Of a DNA stretch of 64,000 nucleotides, positions 53,584 through 64,000 are shown piece by piece (position 1 is the first letter of the stretch; each line of letters starts with the position of its first letter). The notes beneath the pieces are model-generated. The model ran no database searches. It was not told where the DNA came from and saw nothing but the letters and a program-made list of their open reading frames with translations. The stretch lies in the NCBI GenBank assembly GCA_001466705.2, contig LATX02000001.1:186001-250000 (forward strand), written 5' to 3'. Both the position numbers and the translations under genes were made by a program. The DNA is from Moniliophthora roreri. Lineage: Eukaryota > Basidiomycota > Agaricomycetes > Agaricales > Marasmiaceae.

Positions 53584-55441
53584 ATGACAAAAGGTAAAGC
53601 CAATGTTATGTTACTTGTGCAGCAATGACAACAACTCGACACCACTAAGCAAAGTGATGTCAAGTGATAAGGTTCAAGTTTGAGTGTAACAACCCAACAG
53701 TAGGTAAGACCTTCTGTTAGTTGTCTAGTTCAGTCATAGCTTGCAAGAAGTAGAGTGAATTAACTAGGTCAAGCTGAAGAGCTTAGACCCAATAACTATC
53801 TACCTTTATACATTTGTTGTATCTAGTCATTTGTGCTACTTGGAACATCCTAGAACATGACGAAATAAGGGCATGGAAAAGAAGTAGTAAGAATGACATT
53901 ATGTTGATGTCATAGAGAAAGTAAGAGAAACTGATGGAAGGTTACGATCATAATGATGTCAGGAATGAAATCACAATGACATCAAGAAATGGAAAGAGAT
54001 AGAATGAGATAGACATAGATAAAATATATTGAAAAGAGAACTAGAAAGGTGAAGAAGTCCAGATGTCAATGGGAAGCATAAACAGGTGTTAGTACAGCAT
54101 CTAAAAGTTAAAAAAGGAAGAAAAAGAAATGAAGTAAAATGTCTGTGAGAAAGGATTGTAACAGCCAAAGCCAAAATTGTTGACCCTACTCCCATGGAAC
54201 CTTCCAATTCTTTATGGACCTACAGTGCCTATGACTTCTTCCAGGGTGACATCCAATGTGGAGGTATCATACAGTACAAAGGAAGAAAAGGTGGCAAGAA
54301 AGGAGAGGGTGAAGGTATAAGTTCTTCTATTTCTTCTTGGTTTCTCTTGCTCACTTCTCTTTCTTTGGTTGCTTTCCTGGTAATCAAGACTTCTGGTCAA
54401 GGCATCACTGCATCCAACATCAACAGTGCTTACCAGGGCCTTTCCAACGTCAACACTTTCTTGGTGTGTTTGGCATGCTCACTTATTCCTGGAGGTTATC
54501 CCTGTCGTTTCCTTCCTGGATCCAAGAACTGCACCTATTGTGAAAAGTATCACCTCAAGTGCTCAAACAGCCTTTCAGTTGAAGAGCTCAAGCTGATGTT
54601 TCAGCAACTCCTCTCCCTTTTCTCTGGTTCCATGCCTGGTAGGTTTTACTTGTTAATGAATTTATTGTGCCTGATTTTTATTCTGGCAGCTCTGGTGGAC
54701 AATTTTGCTCTACTTGAGTCTTTCCTGTCTAAGGCCACACAGGAACAAGCAGAGGCTGCCACCTCTATAAAAATGGTTCATCAAATTCTCGACTGTCTCC
54801 ACGTTGCTGCTCTGGATCCACAACACTTCCTTCATTTGATTTGGCTGTGAAATGGTCATTGAGAACTCAAACCTGCCATTGGTGATGACACCTGGGCTTG
54901 TTTTTGTTCTCTTATGAACTACACTTGGACTGATTTCAAAGAGGCTCAGAGATGTCAACATGATATCCTTCATCACCCTGACCCCCTCGTCAACTTCACT
55001 CCCATGCCATTCAATACATCTGCTGTTCCTCCATCAAACCTTTTCTTTGCATCATCTGGTCATTCTCAAGCTATCAGTGCAGCCCAACTTCAGATGTACA
55101 TGGAGGCTATCAATCATGCACTGTTGGAGATGCAGATTGAAGCTGGTTTCATTGAGAAGGGCTCGTCAGGGGAGGACCATTTCCTCCTTCCTAACATATA
55201 CGATGACCAAGTTCTTTCTCATTCTCCAACACCTCTGCCAATGCCTTCTTCTGCTCCTTTGCGAAAGTGTTCCTCAAACAAGTGTAAGGCTCCTGTAACC
55301 TTCGCAGAAGACAACAAGGTTGAGGAGGTGGTCCTTCCTCCCGTCGATGACGCCAGCAGTTCCGAGTTTGAACCCTCTTCAAAAATGCCAAGGGTGGAAC
55401 ACACTTACACTATGCAATTTGGTGGTCAGTCTGGCAAGTAG
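53584..55441 (+). pseudogene. Cysteine-cluster family gene, second member, split by a solo LTR
   Basis: ATG at 53584 opens MTKGKAK, and six codons later LTR-E1 (53604-54163) interrupts it. The frame resumes at 54164 as AKAKIVDPTPMEPSN and continues to a GTATAAG donor near 54315. The next exon, from about 54388, carries CLACSLIPGGYPC, CTYCEKYHLKC and SVEELKLMFQQLL. After another intron (about 54640-54690) come a helical region with two TGA codons near 54850, and an exon to TAG at 55441 with a Ser-rich acidic tail. The Cys pattern (CxxC, C, CxxC, C) and layout match 5304-8035. Role unknown; a zinc-binding cluster is plausible. Confidence 0.6.
53604..54163 (-). mobile_element. Solo LTR-E1 in the first exon of the cysteine-cluster gene
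   Basis: 560 bp from TGTTAC (minus strand, 54163) to ATAACA (53604), with the exact 5-bp duplication GCCAA at 53599-53603 and 54164-54168. The minus strand carries TCAGCTTGACCT near 53770. Excision of one GCCAA and the LTR restores an open Lys/Ala-rich N-terminus. Confidence 0.9.
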
Positions 55442-56190
55442 CTCTATGGACTTTATTCACATTCATGTATCTTCTAGTTGTTACGCCCATACAACTTGGC
55501 TCAGCCATTGACTCGTATGAGACATGCTTACACATCTCCTCTGTCATAACCTACATGTTCCATTAATCTCTGCTATTGTACATCTTACAACATGTTTTCT
55601 TGTAGTGACTTCTTGATCATTGTCCTCATAGGCTACATATGTTCTCCACATTGTATTCTCTCCCAGTAGATATAAACCACTGTATTCTACTGTTATACCC
55701 CAAGTGGAAAATTAACGTTGTTCTATGCTCTTCTCTTCTCTCCTCTACTTCGCTCTCGATCTCGCTCATGTGGAGGTCCTGCATCTCAGCCAAGCTCCAT
55801 AGTTCAGTAGTGCTGTTGCCAATAGCCTCAGCGAACCCACCTCCTTCATACAGTGATCCTCATTTGGTACTCTCCTTGCTGTCCAGCTGTACTCGTCCTT
55901 GTCCTTTTGCATAGTCCTAACACTAGTATATCTTGTATTTTTGTTAAAGTGTACTTTATACTTGATAAAGTAGACACTGTGTAATTGATACATTAGTACT
56001 GACTAGCTAATGCTAGCTTTGGTACTCTTCATTTCTTTACTTTTGTGTGATCCATTGTGTGATTAAGTCTAATAAAATCCTTTCAGACTCTACCCTCTAT
56101 TACTAATCCTTGTAGGACTTAGAAATTTTTCTTTAAGTCTTCCTTTGTAATTTATTCTGGCAACTGGTATACTATATTTGTACACCTCGT
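55442..56190. other. Intergenic, no gene seen
   Basis: AT-rich with pyrimidine tracts. Short frames on both strands look accidental. It may hold the promoter of the gene at 56200. Confidence 0.45.
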
Positions 56191-56199
56191 CATCCACTT

Positions 56200-56855
56200 G
56201 CTAATCATCACATCTATCTGTTATTGCTTGTTAGATCGATGTTATCTTTCTGCGTATGGATGGATCGATCTGCAATATTTGCCTGCCTTCTCCCCCAAAC
56301 TGAAAGAATTTCAACTGTCCCCAGTTGACAGAGAATACTGCCAGGTACTTAAACACACAGTGTGGCTGCCCTTAACATTAGATGAAATGCTTCTCTGCGA
56401 ATATATCAACAAGGCTAAACAACCTGCTGCATTTCAAGCAGCTGGAAACGAACTTGTAATAGTGTCAAAAACACCATTCTTCTTTAGCAACAACACCACT
56501 CCTGCAGAAAAACTCTGCAGGCTCGCTGACTTGGATAACATTGTAGTATGTGCACACTATTATTTGGTTTAGGTTGGACTAACCATATGTCTAGAAGGTG
56601 TTACTGGATAAAGTGGCAATGTTTGAAAATCCTGAGCATGGCCATTCAACCCTCCTGGATCAGGCCTTAGTCTCGATCACCACTGTCACTAACAACTTGT
56701 ACACAGACAATCATCTTCTTATGGAAGATCACACCACAATAAGGACCCTGCTTTCCAATCTCCTGACACTGTGCACAAAGATTGAAATGCAGTTAATGGC
56801 ACTCCAATGGGAAATGGCCATGGAGTACCTCAGCAAACCTCTGTACCATGCTTAG
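56200..56855 (+). CDS. Unknown two-exon gene, helical
   Basis: Exon text from about 56230 reads LPAFSPKLKEFQLSPVDREY and LDEMLLCEYINKAKQPAAF, ending at a GTATGT donor near 56547. The acceptor TCTAG is near 56594. The second exon reads KVLLDKVAMFENPEHGHSTL and ends LQWEMAMEYLSKPLYHA with TAG at 56853-56855. The upstream start is uncertain. No known domain is visible. It is close to another unknown gene at 57170, and both lie between the cysteine-cluster gene and Chromo-C. Confidence 0.4.
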
Positions 56856-57169
56856 TTATGCAGCAGCCCAACTCCTGTAAATCTGTTATCGATATCTTCC
56901 ATGTAGGCATTGAAACCCTGTGTTTGCCAAGAACACCCTGCAGTCTATTGAAACTTTTCCCTTCGGTGGTCACTAATGCAGAACACATGGAAGGCATGAT
57001 GTAGATTTTCAAAATACCATGGATTTTATCACAGTCTCTTCTGCATCCCAGTATAAAAGACTGGACAGGGCTACATGCAGCAATCAGCATAACTTTTTCT
57101 CTCTCTACCAATCTCTCTCTTAATCAGACTGGGCAACCCTCTATTCCCCGTATTCATATCGAAAGGCAT

Positions 57170-57571
57170 CGCAATTGCTGCAATGACTATTGATCTCATG
57201 GAGCTTAAGAAAACCCTTTCCAACGTGCACAAATTTCTGCCTGAGAAGGCCTCCTTTGGTGTTGTGGTTGACAATTTCTGCCACGAAGCATTCAACAGTC
57301 TGAGAACCTCTTTTTCCACCAATACCCCTTTCCCATGGTGATATTGATGCATATTTACAACATAGGCTGGCCTCAGTGATGATGACATGCTTGCAGTGTC
57401 CAAAAACCATGAGCTTGTTGAACTGTGCATCACTGTGTTCAAGGAGATGACCAACAGTTCTGTTTGGAATGTTATCGATAACCAGGTCCATAAGAGTGTT
57501 TCCGATAATGTGCTCTACATTGAACAACTTGTGGCTGGTATGTGCAAGCCTGACAAGAGTGCTCCTGCAGA
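57170..57571 (+). pseudogene. Unknown gene truncated by a MITE
   Basis: ATG near 57184 opens TIDLMELKKTLSNVHKFLPE and FGVVVDNFCHEAFNSLRTSF, ending at a short GTGATA...CATAG intron near 57340-57366. It resumes as GLSDDDMLAVSKNHELVELC and NVIDNQVHKSVSDNVLYIEQ until MITE copy 5 begins at 57572. Coding text after the MITE is short. No family is recognised. Confidence 0.4.
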
Positions 57572-58270
57572 CACTATGTACAAGGTGTTCTTTTTATGCT
57601 ATTAATACAAAGGAAACACTCAGAATACTGCTATATATTTGCTTCCAGACAACACTCAGAGAATTCTATTAGTTTCAAGTTGTCATCACATATTGAAAAC
57701 AGCAAGCATACTCTGGATTTTAATTTCCAGAAGAGTCAGTGTTTCTTGATTATTTTATAATAATGAAATTATAGAATTATCCTTTAATTTTCTAATTACA
57801 AATATACTAAATTTTCTGCCTTATAAAATAGTGAGAAAACATGTTAAATACAAAAGGAAAACTATATGAAAACTATCTAAAAACTGCTTTAAAATATAGT
57901 ATTTTCACATGATTTTCCTACCATTTTCCTAGTGTTTTCCTAGTGTTTTCTCTGACTTTTCCACAATAGAAAATGTGGAATTTTTATCTTATCTTATCAG
58001 CAATTTCTGAGCATTTTCGACCAGAGAAAATTTAATGTTTTCTCAGTATAGAAATTATTCTAATATATTGTATTATCTATTAATTCTCAGAATTTGAAAA
58101 TTCTATATCTTTTGCTACTGAAAATTTAGTATTCTCCAGGCATATTCTTGTTGAGAGGACACAATTGAAATTTAGAATTTATATATGGTTTTATAAAAAT
58201 TCTCTTTGCAAGAAGATTAAGTGTTTTCTCAATCAGAAAACCATGTTAAAAGAACACCTTGTACATAGTG
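57572..58270 (-). mobile_element. CACTA-type MITE copy 5
   Basis: 699 bp with ends CACTATGTACAAGGTGTTC and its complement, in reverse orientation relative to copies 1 and 4. Flanking triplets are AGA and TCA, so no clear target duplication remains; rearrangement or mutation after insertion is likely. It interrupts an unknown gene. Confidence 0.9.
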
Positions 58271-58316
58271 TCAGTCCTCAACATCTGATTCCACATCACC
58301 TTCTCTGCTACCCATG

Positions 58317-58770
58317 TGTGATGGAGTGCAACTTTTCCTTTCTCTTTTCTTCCAAGTCCCATTATCTTATCTCTTATCTTTTATCTATTTATCTGATTAC
58401 TTACCTTATTTATACCATCACAGCCACTTCTCCATAGAACATTCCATTCAACCCAGATCTCATTCCAGATCATTCTTCCATTTCCATCAGCTATTTTCGC
58501 CGAGACAGACTCCTTGTATTTATACTTGACACTTGTAGCCTAGTTCCCCATCTTGACCTCTTGGTCATTTGGGCTAGACAAGTATTCCTTGTATATATCT
58601 CTCAGTAGTTAAGCTAACTTGGTCATTTGGGCTAGCATTGACTTAGTGTCTGTTGAGTTCAACGTCATATCGACCTAGAGTCTATGCCAGATCACCCCTT
58701 TCCTTATCTCTTTTCTGACTCAAGTGCAGAGGGTTCTACTTACTATTACGAGGGTCACTGTGGCACCACA
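58317..58770 (+). repeat. 5' LTR of Chromo-C
   Basis: 454 bp, TGTGATGG...CACCACA. TATTTATA at 58517-58524 and ATCTTGACCT at 58550-58559 have the same 33-bp spacing as the TATA and motif in Chromo-A. The possible left target duplication is CCATG (58312-58316); the right one lies outside the window. Confidence 0.88.
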
Positions 58771-58772
58771 TT

Positions 58773-58782
58773 AGGTCAAGAT
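58773..58782 (+). promoter_or_regulatory. Primer-binding site of Chromo-C, self-complementary to its LTR
   Basis: AGGTCAAGAT starts 2 nt after the LTR and is the exact reverse complement of ATCTTGACCT at 58550-58559. Relative to Chromo-A both partners changed together (GCT to GAT, AGC to ATC). Confidence 0.75.
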
Positions 58783-59019
58783 CTCAGGTTGCACCGTCGA
58801 TAGTGTACGTCGACCTTGCATCAGCAAAGCACTCTGGCCAGAGATTGCAGAGAATGCACTCACACCGATGACACTGAAGACAGCCAAGATGCCCACCACT
58901 ACCCAACTGAAGACGAGTGGTATCCTTGTGATGAACAACTCTGTCCAAACTGACTCCTAAATCCCTTCCACACCAATGACCCCACTGACATCTTCCAAGA
59001 CCCCAGAGAGTTCCCAAAA

Positions 59020-60228
59020 ATGTCAAACACCCCCACCAATCAACCCTCCACCAATCAACTTCTCCAAGCTCTGGTTATGAGCCAAACCAATCTCTCAAAT
59101 GCAGTGACACAGATGGTTGCCAGCTTCAATCAGATGTCGCAGAACATCAGTCAACTGGTCCAGACCACTGCTGCAGCTGCATCAGCCTTGACCTCCTCAG
59201 ATCAGAAGCCTTTCCAGAAACCTTCTGCATTCACAGAGAAGCTTGATGGAGCCGATGCCTGCCGATTTCTTGCTGCCTTTTCACTCTATGCACAGTCACA
59301 GACGGCAGCACTCAACAGAGCCAATGCAGATGGGACTTGGGCAAGAGAGAATGGCTTGTGGATCTGTTCAGCCCTGACATTCATGCAGGACGATGCAGCT
59401 GTGTGGGCCACACCAGCTATGGAAGAGGTTGCCCAAGGGAGGCACCCCTATGACAACAGCTGGGAGGACTTCGTCAAAGGTTTTGAGCTGAGGTTTGAGA
59501 CAACGGATGAGGCAGCAGATGCAAAGGAACAACTGTGGGTGCTCTTCCAAGGAAGGCAGTCAGTAGCTGAGTATGCTGCCAAGTTCAAGGAGATCATGTC
59601 GAGGACTGGTTACTCCTCTGCTGACCTCTGTGACTGCTTCTACAAGCACATGGCATCTTGTATTAAGGATGAGCTTGTGCACACTGACCGCAAGACTGAG
59701 ACCCTTGATCAGCTCATTAATGTTGCCAATGACCTGGACATTCGTATCTACCAATGAGAGGCTGAGAAGGCTCGCCGACCTGTGGCAGCAATGACCATGC
59801 CTACTATTCTACCTCCTGCCCCTCATCCATCAACTGCTTCAATCACTCCCTTTGCCCCACCTGCTCATGACCCCAATGCCATGGAAGTTGATGCTACCAA
59901 GTCTAGGCTGGACTGGACCCGCATGATGGCCGGGAAGTGCTATGGGTGCGGCTCCACTCAGCATACCAAGGCAAATGGAAATCACAAACGTGAGATCTGT
60001 GGTCATTGTGGTTGGGCTGGTCATCGTGAAGCAGTGTGCTTTGACAAGTGGGCTGGCAAACCAAAAGCAAGAAGAGTAGCAGCATCTGAAAGCGCCCCCA
60101 TAGAAGTCTCTGGTCTGTCACCACCTGAACCGTCATCACCACATCCTCTACCCCCCAACATCAATGACATGCTGGCTCAACTCAACCAGCTGTCAGCCCA
60201 GTTTGCTGCCCTTAAGCAGTCTTTTTAA
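59020..60228 (+). pseudogene. Chromo-C gag
   Basis: ATG at 59020 opens 245 codons to a TGA at 59755. The same frame continues through EAEKARRP to a stop at 60226-60228. A coiled-coil-like N-terminus is followed by a capsid domain (RFLAAFSLYAQSQ, SWEDFVKGFELRFETTDEA, YAAKFKEIMSRTGY). The C-terminal part has CYGCGSTQHTK and the knuckle CGHCGWAGHREAVC. The single TGA stands where Arg is expected. It is otherwise intact. Confidence 0.85.
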
Positions 60229-60233
60229 AACAG

Positions 60234-60951
60234 GTGTCACTGCCAGCCACGAATGGGGCACCTGATCACTTACTTTCTCCTTCACCATCTCTCTCTACGT
60301 ATGATTCAGTCTCTGCATGTACAATATCTATTCCTGTTGCCAATAAACATGATAACCATTTCCGTGTACCATGCAAGTCTGAGGGGAAGAAATTGAAGAA
60401 AGAAGGTTGTGGCAATGATAGACTCTGGAGCGACTGGCTTATTCATAAGCCAAAGCTGGGTAATGGAACAAAAGGTATGGAGGCACCTTCTTAAGAAGGA
60501 GATACCTCTATACAACATCGACGGAACCAAAAATTGTGCTGGAAGCATCTCAGAATTTGTGTGACTGGAGCTGACTATTGGGGACTATGTGGAGGTGGTA
60601 GAGCTGTTAGTCACAGACCTGGGCCCAGAGGAGGTGATTCTGGGTCTGCCGTGGTTAAGGAAGGTTAATCCAGACATAGACTGGAGAGCTGGGTTAATGA
60701 ACATCAAAGTGGAGGAAGAGGAAGAAGTGAAGGAGGATGGAGCAGAAGCAGAAGAGCGGTATCAAAGGATCATGGGGAATTGTAAGCAGAGGAGGAAGTG
60801 GTGGAAGGAGGGGATCCTTGAGGATATGATGGACGAGTTGTGGGTGGCAGCTGGAGTGACATACTTAGCTGAGTTAGCATATGAAGAGTCAAAGAAGAAG
60901 GAGAAGCGAAGCATGGAAGAGATCATGCCAGCAGAGTTCCACAAGTACTGA
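60234..60951 (+). pseudogene. Chromo-C protease
   Basis: Retropepsin active site MIDSGATGLFIS near 60415-60450, flap-end LVTDLGPEEVILGLPWL near 60607-60657, then an acidic linker (EEEEEVKEDGAEAEERYQ). A TGA near 60564 and a terminal TGA at 60949-60951, both where Trp or Arg is expected, break the frame. The protease follows gag in another frame. Confidence 0.8.
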
Positions 60952-62306
60952 AAGGTCTTCTCAGAGGAAGAGTCCCATCGTCTCCCAGAGCATAAGCCAT
61001 ACGACCATACCATTAACCTGAAACCAGATGCACCTGAGACGATCCAATCCAAGGTGTACCCCATGTCAGTGAATGAGCAAGGGGAGCTGGACCAATTCTT
61101 AGAGGAGAACCTGCAAAAAGGATATATCATCCCTTCCAAGTCGCCCATGGCTTCCCCAGTCTTCTTTGTGAAGAAGAAGGATGGCAAGCTGCAGTTTGTA
61201 CAGGATTACCACAAGCTCAATGAGTTCACAGTCAAGAATCGATACCTGCTCCCTCTTGCTTCTGATATCATCAACCAACTCAAAGGTGCTAAATACTTCA
61301 CCAAGCTGAATGTTTGCTGGGGTTACAACAATGTTTGGATTAAGGAAGGAGACGAATGGAAGGCTGCCTTTGTCACCAACCAAGGTCTCTTCGAACCCCA
61401 GGTCATGTTCTTTAGGCTGATGAACTCTCCAGCCACCTTTCAAGCACTCATGAACTCCATTTTCGCAGACCTGATTGCCCAGGGGAAGGTTGCTGTGTAT
61501 CTGGACGACATTCTCATCTACAGTACTAACTTGGAGGAACATCACCGGACAACACATGAAGTACTCAAATGACTGCAGGAGAATAACCTCTATCTGTGTC
61601 CTGAGAAATGCGAGTTTGATCAAGAGCAAGTGGAGTATTTGGGTATGGTGATCCGTGAGGGGGTGGTCAGTATGGATCCAGTCAAGGTGCAGTGAAAGAA
61701 TAGGTTACTCCAAGGAATCTTTGTGAACTCCGAGGCTTCCTAGGCTTTGCCAACTTCTACCAGCGATTCATCAAGGACTTTTCCAAGATTGCGCGTCCTT
61801 TGAATGACTTAACCAAGAAGGACTGCCACTGGGAGTGGGGCATACGACAGCGTCAGGCCTTTGAGACGTTGAAGGAAGCCTTCATGAAGGAACTGATACT
61901 AGTAATGTAGGACCCTACACGGCCAACTCGGCTGGAAGTGGATGCTTCTGGTTATGCCACAGGAGGGGTGATCCTGCAGCAGCTGGAAGACGGACTGTGG
62001 CATCTAGTGGCATACAGGTCAGAGTCGATGGCACCTGCTGAGTGAAACTACGAGATCTATGATAGGGAGATGCTCGCCATTATACAAGCCTTGGAAGACT
62101 GGCATCACTACTTAGAAGGCCTACCTGAGCCATTCGAAATCATCACTGACCACCAGAATCTTAAGTACTGGAGGACAGCTCAAGACCTGTCCCGACGACA
62201 AGCACAATGGTCCTTATGGCTCTTATGGTTTGACTTCTGCCTGACTCACAAACCAGGCAATACTAACACTCAGGCTGACCCTCTCTCTCGAATCCCAACC
62301 TTCTAG
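60952..62306 (+). pseudogene. Chromo-C reverse transcriptase and RNase H
   Basis: RT has [68 protein letters not shown] and the intact catalytic [11 protein letters not shown] near 61495. A TGA at 61570 (Arg expected) and a frameshift near 61690 follow. RNase H reads [35 protein letters not shown] and [16 protein letters not shown]. Stops include TAG near 61907 and TGA near 62042 (Trp expected). Confidence 0.85.
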
Positions 62307-63985
62307 GTGACAGATGGTGGAGGACAACCAAGGACAGGTTGTACTTCGTCCAGAGAGGTTCATGAGGATTGCGATGACAAGGATGAAAGGAGGAGAGCTG
62401 GAAGAGAGAATCTGTAAAGGGGTGGAGAAGGAAGCTGAAGTGCTGCAGGCGGTAGAGGAGTTAAAGAAGAAGGGTCCATGAAGGCTTATCAATGGACTGC
62501 TGGAGTGGGAGGAGGACAACGGGCTTGTATACTACAAAGGGAAGCTCTACATCTCTGCAGATAAGAGACTATGCACAGATGTGCTCAAACAGTGTCATGA
62601 CGCACCAACTGCTGGACACCTGGGAGAGCATGGGACACTAGAGCAAGTGAACTACTACTACTGGTGGCCTGGTATGGGTAGCTTTGTCAGAAAGTATGTG
62701 CAGAGATGCGAAAGATATCAGCGAAGCAAACCAGCAGTACACCCAGATGCAACACTGCACCCACACGATGTACCTGAAGGCCTATGGAATGTAGTGGGTG
62801 TGGACCTCATCACAGGACTGCCTGAAAGCCAGGGGTATGACACCATCATCACCTATGTCGACCTCTACAGCAAACAAGTCCATATCCTAAACCACTCTTG
62901 ATGCTAAAGGAGTTGCAGACATACACTATTGGGAGATCTTCCATCTTCATGGCATACCCCACAAGTTTGTGTTAGACAGAGGACCCCAATTTGCAGCTCA
63001 AGTCACACGTGCGCTCTACAAACGCCTAGGAATCCAAGCAGGTCTTACAACTGCATACCACCCATCAGCAAATGGACAGACAGAACGAGCAAACCAAGAG
63101 ATTGGACAGTTCCTTTGTCTCTTTGTGAGCAAACGTCAAGATGACTGGGCGGACTGGCTTCCTACTGCAGAATTTGTACTCAACTCATGAGTTCACACAG
63201 CACACGACAAAAGCCCCTTTGAAGTCATGTATGGGTACAGGCCTGACTTTACCATCCCAGCAGGATGACACACAAACAAGTTCCCTGCTTTAGAGGCACA
63301 CCTTGATGACCTGAAGAAGATTCGAGAGGAGGCAGAGGCAGCATTGTGGATGGGAAAAGAGAAGATGAAAGAGGCATACGAGGAGGGGAAGAGGAAAGCA
63401 CACGATTTCAGAGTGGGAGATAAGGTGTGGCTTGCAGCAAAGGACATTAAAATCCATCAGGCAAGCAGAAAATTAGGCCTAAGACAACTAGGCCCCTTCG
63501 AGGTGGTGGAACACATTGGTGACTTAGACTACTGCCTCAAATTACCTCCAGCAATGAAAGTCCACAATGTCTTCCATGTTAATTGCTTATCACCATGGAG
63601 AGGCAATGAAGTCAATGGGCAACAAGCCCCACCACCCGAAGTAGTAGAAGTGGAAGGAGAGGAAGAGCACTTAGTAGAAGAAATACTGGACAGCCGAGTG
63701 TACAGAAAGAAATTGCAGTACTTGGTGAGATGGGAAGAATATGGTGAAGAGGAGGATAGCTGGGAGCCTGCAGAGAACATAGAACATGCAAAGGCAAAGG
63801 TGAAGAGCTTCCATAAAAAGAACCCCAATGCACCAGCCAGAGTGGCTGCAGTGCTCTTCGCAACACTACTATGGCAGGAACTTAAGAACTTCACCAAGGC
63901 AATGACAGACCTCACATGGAAGGAGGGGAAGAAAGTAGGCCTGGGTCTATCGTGGACGATAGACTCTAGGGAGGGGGTAATGTGA
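62307..63985 (+). pseudogene. Chromo-C integrase with chromodomain
   Basis: The zinc region is HDAPTAGHLGEHG then CERYQRSK, in which the last Cys of HHCC is replaced by Tyr. The core has VDLITGLPES, VLDRGPQFAAQ and NGQTERANQE. A frame change near 62900 and TGA codons at 63188 and 63266 (Arg expected) interrupt it. From 63344 the frame is open: GDKVWLAAKDIKIHQ, LGPFEVVEHIGDLDYCLKLP and VFHVNCLSPW, then a clear chromodomain (HLVEEILDSRVYRKKLQYLV, RWEEYGEEEDSWEP, NIEHAKAKVKSFH). It ends at the polypurine tract. Confidence 0.85.
63970..63980 (+). promoter_or_regulatory. Polypurine tract of Chromo-C
   Basis: GGGAGGGGGTAA-type sequence directly before the 3' LTR start TGTGATGG at 63981. It primes plus-strand cDNA synthesis. 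Confidence 0.75.
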
Positions 63986-64000
63986 TGGAGTGCAACTTTT

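Larger units (their letters stand above)
58317..64000 (+). mobile_element. Chromo-C: chromovirus running off the window
   Basis: 5' LTR 58317-58770, PBS 58773-58782, gag, protease, RT, RNase H, integrase with chromodomain, polypurine tract, and the first 20 bp of the 3' LTR (TGTGATGGAGTGCAAC from 63981). It belongs to a family distinct from Chromo-A and Chromo-B and has no extra ORF, because the chromodomain frame runs almost to the LTR. Several TGA codons and two frameshifts inactivate it. Confidence 0.92.

Noticed and set aside
57572..58437. Frames inside MITE copy 5 and the adjoining Chromo-C LTR
   Set aside because: They are AT-rich translations of noncoding repeats; the same frames are not kept in the other MITE copies.

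Overview
The window looks like repeat-rich chromatin of a basidiomycete fungus, probably an agaricomycete. The clues are genes with 40-60 bp GT-AG introns, several chromovirus-type Ty3/gypsy retroelements, remnants of KDZ-transposon companion genes, and a small gene island with fungal products (DASH subunit SPC19, a GNAT acetyltransferase, an F-box protein). A species cannot be assigned from the sequence alone. Most of the 64 kb is mobile DNA in layered states of decay.

Layout. 1-5302: LTR-like repeats with nested insertions. 5304-8035: a decayed intron-rich gene of a cysteine-cluster family. 9026-15961 (minus): a decayed gypsy element without a visible chromodomain (Gypsy-D). 15962-17160: a decayed phosphotransferase-like gene. 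17162-22882: LTR copies around an unknown minus-strand gene. 22951-27420: relics of unknown genes, a KDZ-companion-like gene and an AGGAC-rich repeat field. 27430-33791: decayed chromovirus Chromo-B, split by a MITE. 34380-41270: the gene island, richer in CpG than its surroundings. 41801-42129: a short inverted-repeat element. 42546-50300: a solo LTR containing the structurally complete chromovirus Chromo-A (42946-50272, TSD ATGAC). 50306-53583: a broken unknown gene, more LTRs and a rearranged gypsy fragment. 53584-57571: a second cysteine-cluster gene and two unknown genes. 58317 to the window end: chromovirus Chromo-C, whose 3' LTR starts at 63981.

Main observations. (1) A CACTA-type MITE family of about 0.7 kb occurs five times. 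Three copies have exact 3-bp target duplications, and two matching empty sites lie in the same window. (2) The LTRs carry a short motif 30-33 bp after a TATA-like box that is complementary to the primer-binding site 2 nt after the LTR, as in Tf1/sushi self-priming. The LTR and PBS changed together in Chromo-C. (3) Chromo-A and Chromo-B have an extra ORF between pol and the 3' LTR with two zinc knuckles, and an overlapping open frame at the same offset. (4) Premature stops are mostly TGA where relatives have Arg or Trp, and the LTR pair of Chromo-A differs only by transitions plus one 6-bp gap, which points to C-to-T decay at CpG. (5) Three single N bases sit at contig joins. Bases 4619-5302 repeat exactly at 17162-17845, and one solo LTR with matching TSDs spans that join, so 5304-17160 is probably misplaced.
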